Source: Candidatus Eiseniibacteriota bacterium
GTDB lineage: Bacteria; Eisenbacteria; RBG-16-71-46; JAGVPR01
NCBI GenBank assembly: GCA_020052115.1
Contig: JAGVPR010000299.1
Span: 1-6,778, forward strand
Direction of reading: 5' to 3'
DNA length: 6,778 bases
Shown one piece after another: positions 1-5,392 of this stretch. Within the stretch, counting starts at the first letter, position 1, and each line of letters begins with the position of its first letter. The notes under the pieces were generated by a model that was not told the DNA's origin, searched no databases, and worked only from the letters and a program-made list of their open reading frames with translations. Both the position numbers and the translations under genes were made by a program.

Positions 1-1
1 C

Positions 2-172
2 AAGAGCCTGGTCAACACCCTGATCGCGGCCCTGGACGAAGGCGGTTACCTGGCGCAGAGCCTGGAGGAAATCGCCGAAATGCTGCCGCCGGAACTGGAA
101 GTCGGGCTGGATGAACTGCAGATCGCCCTGCACCATCTGCAAAGCCTGGACCCCGTCGGCGTCGGCGCGCGC
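2..172 (+). CDS. rpoN: Sigma-54 (RpoN) internal fragment, foreign to this locus
   Basis: The plus strand read from base 2 gives 57 residues typical of the core-binding region of RNA polymerase sigma-54. Visible motifs include LIAALDEGGYL near the start, SLEEIAEML in the middle, and LQSLDPVGVGAR at the end, which matches the highly conserved 'LQ..DP.GVGAR' block of the family. After GVGAR the similarity ends: the frame reads four more unrelated residues and hits a stop at 185-187. Neither end of the gene is present, since a full RpoN has roughly 450-500 residues. It is the only plus-strand coding signal in the window and points head-on into xseA. The wording resembles proteobacterial, perhaps betaproteobacterial, RpoN, but that is an impression. 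The join falls in sequence shared with xseA, so this piece most likely comes from another genome or locus through a chimeric join. Identification is firm; biological linkage to the rest is doubtful. Confidence 0.85.
157..172. other. Chimeric junction between rpoN and xseA at shared bases
   Basis: Read on the plus strand, these bases end the conserved RpoN block GVGAR (158-172). Read on the minus strand, they encode the conserved XseA block ARAPTP (157-174). To the left only RpoN is recognisable and to the right only XseA. The roughly 16 shared GC-rich bases are long enough to mislead an overlap step or to template a chimera, and both proteins are broken internally at the same point. The same pattern could arise from a real microhomology-mediated rearrangement, but breaking two core genes at a sequence edge favours an artefact. 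Confidence 0.75.
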
Positions 173-912
173 GCGTCCGCGACGTAATCCGCGATCGTGA
201 TGTCAATCTCGTGTCCGACCGCGGAGATCACGGGGATCAGTGATCGGTGGATGGCGCGGGCCACCGCCTCCTCGTTGAACGCCCACAGATCCTCGGCCGA
301 ACCGCCGCCCCGGCCGACGATGAGAACGTCCAGCGCCCCGTAGGCATTCATTTCGTCGAGGGCCCGCGCGATCTCCTCCGCGGCGCCGTCACCCTGCACC
401 GGAACCGGCCGCACGACAAGGGTGAGCCCCGGCCACCGGCGGCGCAAGACCGTGATCAGATCCTGGATCGCGGCCCCGCGCTGCGAAGTCACCAGGCCGA
501 TCCGCTCCGGGAACCGGGGGAGCGCCCTCTTCCGCTCCGGCGCGAAGAGACCCTCGGCCTCGAGCCGGCGCTTGAGTTCCTCGAACGCCCGCTGAAGCGC
601 ACCGATCCCCGCCGGCGCCATCCGCTCGACCAGCATCTGGTACTGCCCCTGGCGCTCGTAGACGGTGACGCGCCCGAACGCCTGAACGAGCAGGCCGTCG
701 GCCGGCACGAAGCGCAGGCGCTGGTTCGGGCCGCGAAACATGGCGCATCGAAGCTGAGCGCCGCTGTCCTTCAACGTGAAGTACATGTGGCCCGAGGAAT
801 GATGGTGGAAGTTCGAGATCTCGCCTTCCACCCACAGCGGCTCGAGTGAAGCCTCGAGAACCTGCCGGATCGCGGAGGTCAGCTCGCTCACGCTCAGGAC
901 GTGCGTCTCCAC
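157..912 (-). CDS. xseA: Exodeoxyribonuclease VII large subunit, 3'-truncated
   Basis: This is the large, catalytic subunit of exonuclease VII, which with several copies of XseB degrades single-stranded DNA into acid-insoluble and then short oligonucleotides during repair. About 252 native residues are present. An N-terminal OB-fold spans roughly residues 6-100 (LSVSELTSAI, LWVEGEISNF, GHMYFTLKD). It is followed by the start of the catalytic domain with RIGLVTSQRGAAIQD (138-151), the signature GRGGGSAEDLWAFNEE (200-215), VGHEIDITIADYVAD (232-246) and ARAPTP (247-252). The start is GTG at 910-912, preceded by GAGGG at suitable spacing, and lies only 5 bases from the folD stop, so the two are translationally close. 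Past residue 252 the frame continues for 36 unrelated residues to a stop at 46-48, because it is reading the antisense of an rpoN fragment. The C-terminal coiled-coil and XseB-binding part, about 150-200 residues in the family, is missing. Confidence 0.9.
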
Positions 913-917
913 GATCG

Positions 918-1802
918 CTACCCTCGCGCGGCGCTCTTCGCCGCGGTGATCGTGTTGCGCATGAGCATAGCGACCGTCATCGGACCGACGCCGCCCGGAA
1001 CCGGCGTGATCGCTTCGGCCACCTCGGAGGCCGACGCGAAATCCACATCTCCGACCAGGCGAGTACCGCCCGGCGACGACGGATCGGCGACGCGGTTCAT
1101 GCCCACGTCAACGACCACGACGCCCGGCTTGAGCATGGCGCCGGTCACAGTGCCGGCGCGCCCCGCCGCGGCCACGACGATGTCCGCCTGACGCAGCAGC
1201 TCGCCGAGCCGCCGGGTCTGGGTGTGGCAGAGGAGAACGGTCGCATCCCCATGCTCACCGCGGAGGCTCAGGAGATTCGCGAGCGGCCTCCCCACGAGAG
1301 CGCTCCGCCCGACGACGGCGACGAGATTCCCGCGCGGCCTGTAGCCGCTCTCTTCGAGGAGGACAAGAACGCCGAGCGGGGTGCAGGGCACGAAACCGGG
1401 AAGTCCGAGGCACAGCCGTCCCACGTTCACGGGGTGCAGGCCGTCCACGTCCTTGCCGGGGTCCATGCGCGCCAGCAAGCGGTCGGCCGAGTACCCCTCC
1501 GGCAGAGGAAGCTGAAGGAGGATGCCGTGGACATCAGGATTCGCGTTGAGTTGATCGAGGAGCGATTCGACGGCGCCCTGGCCCGCGCGGGGGTCCACGA
1601 CGTGCACTTCGGAGTGGATGCCCAGATCCGCGGAGGCTTTCGCCTTCGTGCGGACGTAGACGACGGACGCGGGGTCCTCGCCCACGCGGACGAGTCCGAT
1701 CCCCGGAGTGACCCCGGAACGCACGAGCGAGACGACTTCAGCCCGCATCGTCTCATGGAGCCGCGCCGCGAGCGCCCTACCATCCAGGATTCGAGCCGCC
1801 AT
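918..1802 (-). CDS. folD: Bifunctional methylenetetrahydrofolate dehydrogenase/cyclohydrolase
   Basis: FolD oxidises 5,10-methylene-tetrahydrofolate with NADP (or NAD) to the methenyl form and hydrolyses it to 10-formyl-tetrahydrofolate, in the cytoplasm, supplying purine and formyl-Met synthesis. The 294-residue product has the normal family length. Key sites are visible: Y49 and K53 in YVRTKAKA (catalytic lysine equivalent to E. coli K56), Q97 in GILLQLPLP, and D120 in KDVDGLHPVN. Also present are PCTP (139-142), the Rossmann loop VGRSALVGRPLANLL (164-178), and the C-terminal ITPVPGGVGPMT signature. All expected active-site residues are intact. ATG at 1800-1802 is chosen because it precedes the conserved ILDGRALA start and has GAGGGG 9 bases upstream. 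It begins 29 bases after the ymdB stop and ends 5 bases before xseA, consistent with one operon. Stop is TAG. Confidence 0.97.
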   Translation of the reverse strand: MAARILDGRALAARLHETMRAEVVSLVRSGVTPGIGLVRVGEDPASVVYVRTKAKASADLGIHSEVHVVDPRAGQGAVESLLDQLNANPDVHGILLQLPLPEGYSADRLLARMDPGKDVDGLHPVNVGRLCLGLPGFVPCTPLGVLVLLEESGYRPRGNLVAVVGRSALVGRPLANLLSLRGEHGDATVLLCHTQTRRLGELLRQADIVVAAAGRAGTVTGAMLKPGVVVVDVGMNRVADPSSPGGTRLVGDVDFASASEVAEAITPVPGGVGPMTVAMLMRNTITAAKSAARG

Positions 1803-1831
1803 CTCCGGGATCCCCTCGTGGCCGCGCCCGG

Positions 1832-2638
1832 CTACTCGTCGCTCCTCGAGCCGTCCGCAAGCTTTTCTTGAATCCTCTCGATCGTCAGCGCCCGCCCTGT
1901 CCGCTCATCCGCCTCGATGAGAACCGCCGAGAGCCGGCGATCCTTCTCCGCGGGGTGGAATCGAACGGGAAGCTGGGTGCGCAGCTTGCGGATCGCGAGT
2001 TCCTTCTCCACACCGATCACAGAATCGAACGGCCCTGTCATGCCGGCATCGGTGATGTAGGCCGTCCCTCCCGGGAGCACCCGCTCGTCGGCGGTCGCCA
2101 CGTGAGTGTGCGTGCCGATGACGGCCGTGGCCCGCCCATCCAGGAACCAGCCCATCGCCACCTTCTCCGACGTCGCCTCGGCGTGAAAGTCCACCAGCAC
2201 GACCGGGCCGCCCCCTTCCGAATGCGTCCGGGCGAGGGCCTCATTGACGGCGCGGAACGGATCGTCCAGCGGCTGCATGAAGACGCGGCCCATCAGGCTC
2301 ATGACCGTGATCGTGGAGCCGCCCGCGTGAAAGACCCCGAACCCGCGCCCCGGCGTTCCGGGCGGGTAATTGAGCGGTCGAAGAAGACGCGCGTCCTCCT
2401 CGATGAAGTCGAGCACCTCCTTCTTGTCCCAGACGTGGTTGCCGCTGGTGAAGATGTCCCCTCCGGCCGAGAGCACTTCCTCGAGAATCCTCCGCGTGAC
2501 GCCTGCGCCCGCGGCCGCGTTCTCCACGTTCACCACGCAGACGTCCGCCTTGACGCGGGCCCGAAGCGGTCTCAGAAGCCGCAGACAGGCCTCACGGCCG
2601 GCCGAACCCACCACGTCCGCAACGAACAGGATTCTCAT
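1832..2638 (-). CDS. ymdB: YmdB/TIGR00282-family metallophosphodiesterase
   Basis: The 268-residue product matches the YmdB (DR1281-like) calcineurin-type metallophosphoesterase family, whose Bacillus subtilis member hydrolyses 2',3'-cyclic nucleotides and influences biofilm and motility decisions. Dinuclear metal ligands of the family are all visible: D8 in ILFVADVVG, E39-N40 in VVNVENAAAG, N67-H68 in TSGNHVWDKKEV, H152 and E154 in VDFHAEATSEK, and H177/H179 in VIGTHTHVATAD. The motif DAGMTGP...SVIG (197-209) is also typical. The frame is open up to 2722, but the family starts at MRILFVADVVG. ATG at 2636-2638 has AGAGG 6 bases upstream, whereas the ATG two codons earlier abuts that Shine-Dalgarno with no spacer. 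It follows rny, as in many bacteria, and is separated from it by a large hairpin. Substrate in this organism is inferred from the family only. Confidence 0.95.
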   Translation of the reverse strand: MRILFVADVVGSAGREACLRLLRPLRARVKADVCVVNVENAAAGAGVTRRILEEVLSAGGDIFTSGNHVWDKKEVLDFIEEDARLLRPLNYPPGTPGRGFGVFHAGGSTITVMSLMGRVFMQPLDDPFRAVNEALARTHSEGGGPVVLVDFHAEATSEKVAMGWFLDGRATAVIGTHTHVATADERVLPGGTAYITDAGMTGPFDSVIGVEKELAIRKLRTQLPVRFHPAEKDRRLSAVLIEADERTGRALTIERIQEKLADGSRSDE

Positions 2639-2644
2639 TGACAT

Positions 2645-2649
2645 CCTCT
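2645..2649 (-). promoter_or_regulatory. Ribosome binding site deciding the ymdB start
   Basis: The minus strand reads AGAGG, 6 bases before ATG at 2636-2638. An alternative in-frame ATG at 2642-2644 begins immediately after AGAGG and is therefore badly spaced. The site lies one base beyond the foot of the rny-ymdB hairpin (2651-2726), so folding or opening of that stem could influence access of ribosomes. Confidence 0.65.
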
Positions 2650-2650
2650 G

Positions 2651-2726
2651 GAGAGCGTCCGCGGGTTTCTTGAGGCGGCCTTCACCCCGGGATCTTGGCC
2701 GCCGAAGGAAACCGGCGGACACTCTC
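2651..2726 (-). repeat. Large imperfect inverted repeat (hairpin) between rny and ymdB
   Basis: Arms of 30 bases (2651-2680 and 2697-2726) are complementary at 25 of 30 positions, around a 16-base loop (2681-2696). In the minus-strand transcript the stem has three paired blocks. The base is 12 pairs (GAGAGUGUCCGC with GCGGACGCUCUC, one U-G). The middle is 6 pairs (GGUUUC with GAAACC), after a C-C mismatch. The top is 7 pairs (GGCGGCC with GGCCGCC), after a small internal loop. It starts 8 bases after the rny stop and ends just before the ymdB Shine-Dalgarno, filling almost the whole gap. No T-run follows on either strand, so it is not a standard intrinsic terminator. It could be an mRNA processing or stability element, a translational control hairpin, or a copy of a dispersed palindromic repeat. 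Confidence 0.8.
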
Positions 2727-2734
2727 GCGCCCCA

Positions 2735-4303
2735 CTACTTGGCATACTCCACGGCCCGCGTCTCGCGGATCACGACGACCTTGATCTGCCCCGGGTACTG
2801 GAGCTCTTTCTCGATCTTCCGGGCGATCTCGTGGGCGAGTCCCTGGGCCCTCGCGTCGTCCACGTGCTTGTGCTCGACCATGATCCGGATCTCGCGCCCC
2901 GCCTGGAGCGCGTAGGCCTTCTCCACGCCGGGGAATGCGTCGGCGATCTCTTCGAGCTTCTCCAACCGCCGGACATAAGTCTCGAGCGTCTCCCGCCGTG
3001 CTCCCGGCCGCGCGCCCGAGATCGCGTCCGCCGCCTGCACGAGCACCGGGTAGGGCGAGTCCGACTCCCCATCGTTGTGATGGAAACCCACCCCTTCGAG
3101 CACCGCGAGCGTCTCGCCGCACCGGCGAAGCACGTCCATCCCGATCAGCGCGTGCGGGCCCTCCACTTCATGGTCCACGGCCTTGCCGATGTCATGGAAG
3201 AGCCCGGCGCGCTTCGCGATCTGGGTGTCGAGGCCCAGCTCCGCGGCCATCATGCTCGAGAGATAGGCGACCTCCTTGCTGTGCTCGAGGATGTTCTGCC
3301 CGTAGGAGGTGCGGTAGCGAAGCCTGCCCAACATCTTCACCACATCCATGTGCGTTCCGTGGATGTTCAAATCGAGGCACGTCTGCTCGCCGATCTCCCG
3401 GATCCGCTCGTCCATCTCCTTCGTCGCCTTCTCCACGACTTCCTCGATGCGCCCCGGATGGATGCGGCCGTCCGCCACGAGCCGCTCGAGCGCGACGCGA
3501 GCCACCTCGCGGCGCACGGGATCGAAGCCCGAGAGGATCACCGCCTCCGGCGTATCGTCAATGATGACGTCAATCCCCGTCGCCGTCTCGAAGGCCCGGA
3601 TGTTCCGCCCTTCGCGTCCTATGATCCGTCCCTTCATCTCGTCGCTCGGAAGCGCGACGACCGAGACGGTGGACTCGATCGAGTGGTCCGCAGCGAGCCG
3701 CTGGATGGCGATCGTCATGATCCGCCGGGCCTCTCTCTCGGAGTTTCGCTTCGCGGCCTCGCGGATCTCGTTGAGCGAACGGGCCGCGGCCGACCGGGCC
3801 TCGCCCTCCATGTTCGTGATGAGAAGCTGCTTCGCTTCGTCGGCCGTCATCCCCGCGATGCGCTCGAGACGAGCGTTTTGCTCGCGCAGCGATTCCTGCA
3901 CCTTCCGCCGGGCCTCGTCCACCTCTTCGCGCAGTTTGCCGAGTTCCCCCTCTTGCTTATGGAGGTCCTTCTCCTTCCGGTCGAGGAGGTCCACCCTCCT
4001 GTTCAGGTTCGCCTCGCGCTCGGCGAGCCGCTTCTCGGAGTTCTGCATCTCCTGCCGGGTGGACTGTGTTTCCTTCTGGAATTTCTGCTTGGCCCGGAAC
4101 CACTCCTCCTTGCCTTCGAGAATCGCAGCCTTCTTCTGAGCCTCGGCTTCCTTCTCGGCATCGTGGACGATCTTCTCGGCCTGTTTCTCGGCCGACATCA
4201 CGCGGTTCTCGCTCAGCCGCTTGAACGTCAGCCAGCCGGCGAAGAACATCGCGATCATCCCGACGACACCACCGACCATCACGAACATTGCTGTATTGGA
4301 CAT
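2735..4303 (-). CDS. rny: Ribonuclease Y
   Basis: RNase Y is a membrane-anchored endoribonuclease that starts decay of many mRNAs and processes polycistronic transcripts. The 522-residue product has the usual family length and domain order. An N-terminal membrane helix lies at about residues 5-25 (FVMVGGVVGMIAMFFAGW). A long charged coiled coil runs from about 30 to 200, rich in E, K, R and Q. A KH RNA-binding domain follows with GRIIGREGRNIRAFE (225-239). The HD catalytic domain has H341 in ILEHSKEVAYL, the H370-D371 dyad in AGLFHDIGKAVDHE, and D426 in QAADAISGARPG. The C-terminal end has the usual IREIGE-type and PGQIKV(V)VIRE motifs. The frame is open to 4384, but ATG at 4301-4303 is chosen because it sits directly before the membrane helix and has GGAGGAG 8 bases upstream. 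It lies downstream of the 6S RNA and upstream of ymdB, a frequent partner. Confidence 0.97.
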   Translation of the reverse strand: MSNTAMFVMVGGVVGMIAMFFAGWLTFKRLSENRVMSAEKQAEKIVHDAEKEAEAQKKAAILEGKEEWFRAKQKFQKETQSTRQEMQNSEKRLAEREANLNRRVDLLDRKEKDLHKQEGELGKLREEVDEARRKVQESLREQNARLERIAGMTADEAKQLLITNMEGEARSAAARSLNEIREAAKRNSEREARRIMTIAIQRLAADHSIESTVSVVALPSDEMKGRIIGREGRNIRAFETATGIDVIIDDTPEAVILSGFDPVRREVARVALERLVADGRIHPGRIEEVVEKATKEMDERIREIGEQTCLDLNIHGTHMDVVKMLGRLRYRTSYGQNILEHSKEVAYLSSMMAAELGLDTQIAKRAGLFHDIGKAVDHEVEGPHALIGMDVLRRCGETLAVLEGVGFHHNDGESDSPYPVLVQAADAISGARPGARRETLETYVRRLEKLEEIADAFPGVEKAYALQAGREIRIMVEHKHVDDARAQGLAHEIARKIEKELQYPGQIKVVVIRETRAVEYAK

Positions 4304-4311
4304 CGGAGCGT

Positions 4312-4318
4312 CTCCTCC
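4312..4318 (-). promoter_or_regulatory. Strong Shine-Dalgarno of rny
   Basis: The minus strand reads GGAGGAG 8 bases before ATG 4301-4303, the strongest ribosome binding site in the window and decisive for the rny start. The GGAG next to the start can pair with CTCC three bases further on (4305-4315), a tiny hairpin that may or may not matter. No convincing -35/-10 pair was seen in the 67-base leader between the 6S RNA T-run and the start. Confidence 0.75.
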
Positions 4319-4370
4319 GACCCGCCCCCGGGGGACGGCATGGCGCCCGTTTCCGGCCGCCTCTAAATGT

Positions 4371-4378
4371 AAAAAAAT
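4371..4378 (-). terminator. T-run at the 6S RNA 3' end
   Basis: On the minus strand seven T follow the GC-rich 3' strand of the 6S closing helix (CGGTGGGGA then TTTTTTT). This looks like an intrinsic termination or 3'-end site. The helix partner is about 190 bases away at the RNA's 5' end, so the stem would have to form over the whole RNA; only weak local hairpins (CCAC with GTGG around 4384-4399) are possible. Transcription into rny would need read-through or a promoter in the short leader. Confidence 0.5.
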
Positions 4379-4570
4379 CCCCACCGGTCTGCCGTGTGGC
4401 CTGGGATTTTGAACCTGGATTCCCAGGTGGGTGCCAGACCCGGACGCGTCGCGCCCCCCACGAGACCTCTCGGCCCCGCAGGGTCCCGCTATGGGCCCGG
4501 GAACAGGCTCCCTCGAGCGACGTGTTGGCTCAAAATGCGCTCACGCCATCACGAGCAACGGTGGGGACTT
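4371..4570 (-). ncRNA. ssrS: 6S RNA
   Basis: 6S RNA binds the housekeeping RNA polymerase holoenzyme by mimicking an open promoter and restrains transcription in slow growth. The roughly 200 bases fold into the expected rod. The closing helix pairs 5' AAGTCCCCACCG (4559-4570) with 3' CGGTGGGGATTT. Next come CGTG/CACG and TGGC/GCCA pairs. A central bubble begins with TTTTGAGCCAACAC. The distal arm has GCC and CCCGG (4497-4508) pairing with CCGGG and GGC (4433-4443), closing a further GC-rich branch. The 3' side of the bubble carries a small hairpin, CCTGG-GAAT-CCAGG (4414-4427), as in other 6S RNAs. The 3' segment around ACCCACCTGG...CCAGGTTCAA and GGCCACACGGC resembles known family members. 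Its place just after zapA matches E. coli and many other bacteria. Ends are estimated from the closing helix and T-run and may shift by a few bases. Confidence 0.88.
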
Positions 4571-4658
4571 TTTCGGCTTGTCATGCTGGGCCCGCATCGC
4601 GGACCCCAGGTTGCGACGGTATCGCCTCCCTTACGTCAACGCTCCGCAGTCCGGACGA

Positions 4659-4952
4659 TCACTCCTCCGAGAGACACGAGCGAAGCAACGCCCTGCAGCG
4701 CGCCAGCTCGCCCTTCACCTCCTCGAGGGAACGTTCCGTCTCCAGCTTCTGAGCGAACATCTCGTCGGCTATATTGAGCGATGCCAAGACGGCCACTTTG
4801 GCCGGATGCACCGACACCATTCGCTCCTTCACGGCACGCATCTTCTCGTCCACGAAGTGGGCTAGTTCATGGATCCGCCGGGGGTCGCCGTCCCCCGCGA
4901 TCCGGTAGTCTTCTCCGAAGATCTTGACGGTTACGGCTTGAACCGGATCCAC
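4659..4952 (-). CDS. zapA: Cell division protein ZapA
   Basis: ZapA is a small cytoplasmic protein that binds FtsZ and promotes bundling of the division ring. The 97-residue product has family length and motifs. It shows VTVKIFGEDYRIAGDGDP (residues 7-24), then HELAHFVDEKMRAVKERM, then PAKVAVLASLNIADEMFAQKLE (49-70), with a C-terminal helix rich in E, R and L that forms the tetramer coiled coil. The start is GTG at 4950-4952, with GGAGG 8 bases upstream and the conserved VTVKIFG block six residues in. It lies 107 bases downstream of a coiled-coil gene and 88 bases upstream of the 6S RNA. The gap to the coiled-coil gene shows no clear promoter or terminator, only a short palindrome CGGCCGGCCG (5044-5053). 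Confidence 0.93.
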   Translation of the reverse strand: MDPVQAVTVKIFGEDYRIAGDGDPRRIHELAHFVDEKMRAVKERMVSVHPAKVAVLASLNIADEMFAQKLETERSLEEVKGELARCRALLRSCLSEE

Positions 4953-5059
4953 TGCAGCCCCCTCCGCCGGAAACCGGAATCCACGGTGACGCCTTCAGGG
5001 AACAACGAACCCAGACCCTTTTCCCCTCCGTCTCCCACGCACACGGCCGGCCGAACGGA

Positions 5060-5374
5060 TCACGCGGTTTCCAAGAGGCTGAACTTCTCCAGAACCCCCT
5101 CGAGACGCCGGAGAATCTCGTCCCTCTCCGCACAAAGCTCCTGGTTGTCCTTCTCGAGGCGGCGGAGCCGCTCTTGCAAAGCCCTCAGGTCACCACTACC
5201 GGCCTTCTCCTCCCACTCCCCAAGCTTCCGTTCAACTTCCTCATTTCGGGCCTCGAGCTTGCTCCTTTCTTCCTTCATTCGAGCGATGAGCGTCGCGGCA
5301 CGTTCGGCGTCGCGGAGGAGGGCAGCGAGGCCCTCACGAATTTCCTGTGGCAACCGTGAGTCCACGGACTCCAT
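5060..5374 (-). CDS. Small coiled-coil protein upstream of zapA, possibly ZapB-like
   Basis: This 104-residue protein has no recognisable enzyme domain. It is strongly charged (many E, R, K) with heptad-like leucines. One helix runs from about residue 13 to 57, there is a short GSG break at 59-61, and a second coiled coil covers about 62-100, ending in QELCAERDEILRRLEGVLEKF. It has no membrane segment or signal peptide and a single cysteine (C81). Short coiled-coil proteins ending in a similar 'ERD.I..R...L...LE' pattern are often encoded just before zapA and annotated as ZapB-like division proteins, so an FtsZ-ring role is plausible but inferred from place and composition. ATG at 5372-5374 has AGAAGG 7 bases upstream; GTG at codon 4 would sit 9 bases from GGGAGG and is an alternative start. 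It begins 18 bases after pheT, so it is probably co-transcribed. Confidence 0.75.
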   Translation of the reverse strand: MESVDSRLPQEIREGLAALLRDAERAATLIARMKEERSKLEARNEEVERKLGEWEEKAGSGDLRALQERLRRLEKDNQELCAERDEILRRLEGVLEKFSLLETA

Positions 5375-5392
5375 CCTCCCGCCTTCTGCGCC

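Noticed and set aside
46..156. C-terminal 36 residues of the xseA reading frame as a novel XseA tail
   Set aside because: They are the antisense of an rpoN coding sequence, are Ser/Arg/Cys-rich and match nothing expected in XseA.
2639..2722. Longer YmdB start at 2722, adding 28 residues
   Set aside because: The extension simply translates the inverted repeat and the Shine-Dalgarno. The family starts at MRILFVADVVG.
2651..2726. Rho-independent terminator after rny
   Set aside because: There is no T-run after either arm on either strand, and ymdB follows within 12 bases of the stem, so a standard intrinsic terminator is not supported.
2831..4366. A 511-residue open frame on the plus strand, with others such as 846-1871 and 1868-2641
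   Set aside because: They lie antisense to rny, folD and ymdB, whose protein motifs are unambiguous. High GC makes long antisense frames common, and their residues are low-complexity R, P, H and L with no family motif.
4304..4384. Longer RNase Y start at 4384, extending the protein by 27 residues
   Set aside because: The extension reads back into the 6S RNA T-run and precedes a perfect Shine-Dalgarno. The family begins with the membrane helix that follows ATG 4301-4303.
4634..4639. TTGACG on the minus strand as a -35 box for the 6S RNA
   Set aside because: At 17-base spacing the next hexamer is TCGCAA, a poor -10, and the inferred 6S 5' end is about 65 bases further on. Not listed as a promoter.
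4288..4865. Overlapping plus-strand open frames across the zapA-rny gap
   Set aside because: The region is explained by a 6S RNA on the minus strand. The frames have no ribosome binding site I could support and no recognisable protein motif.
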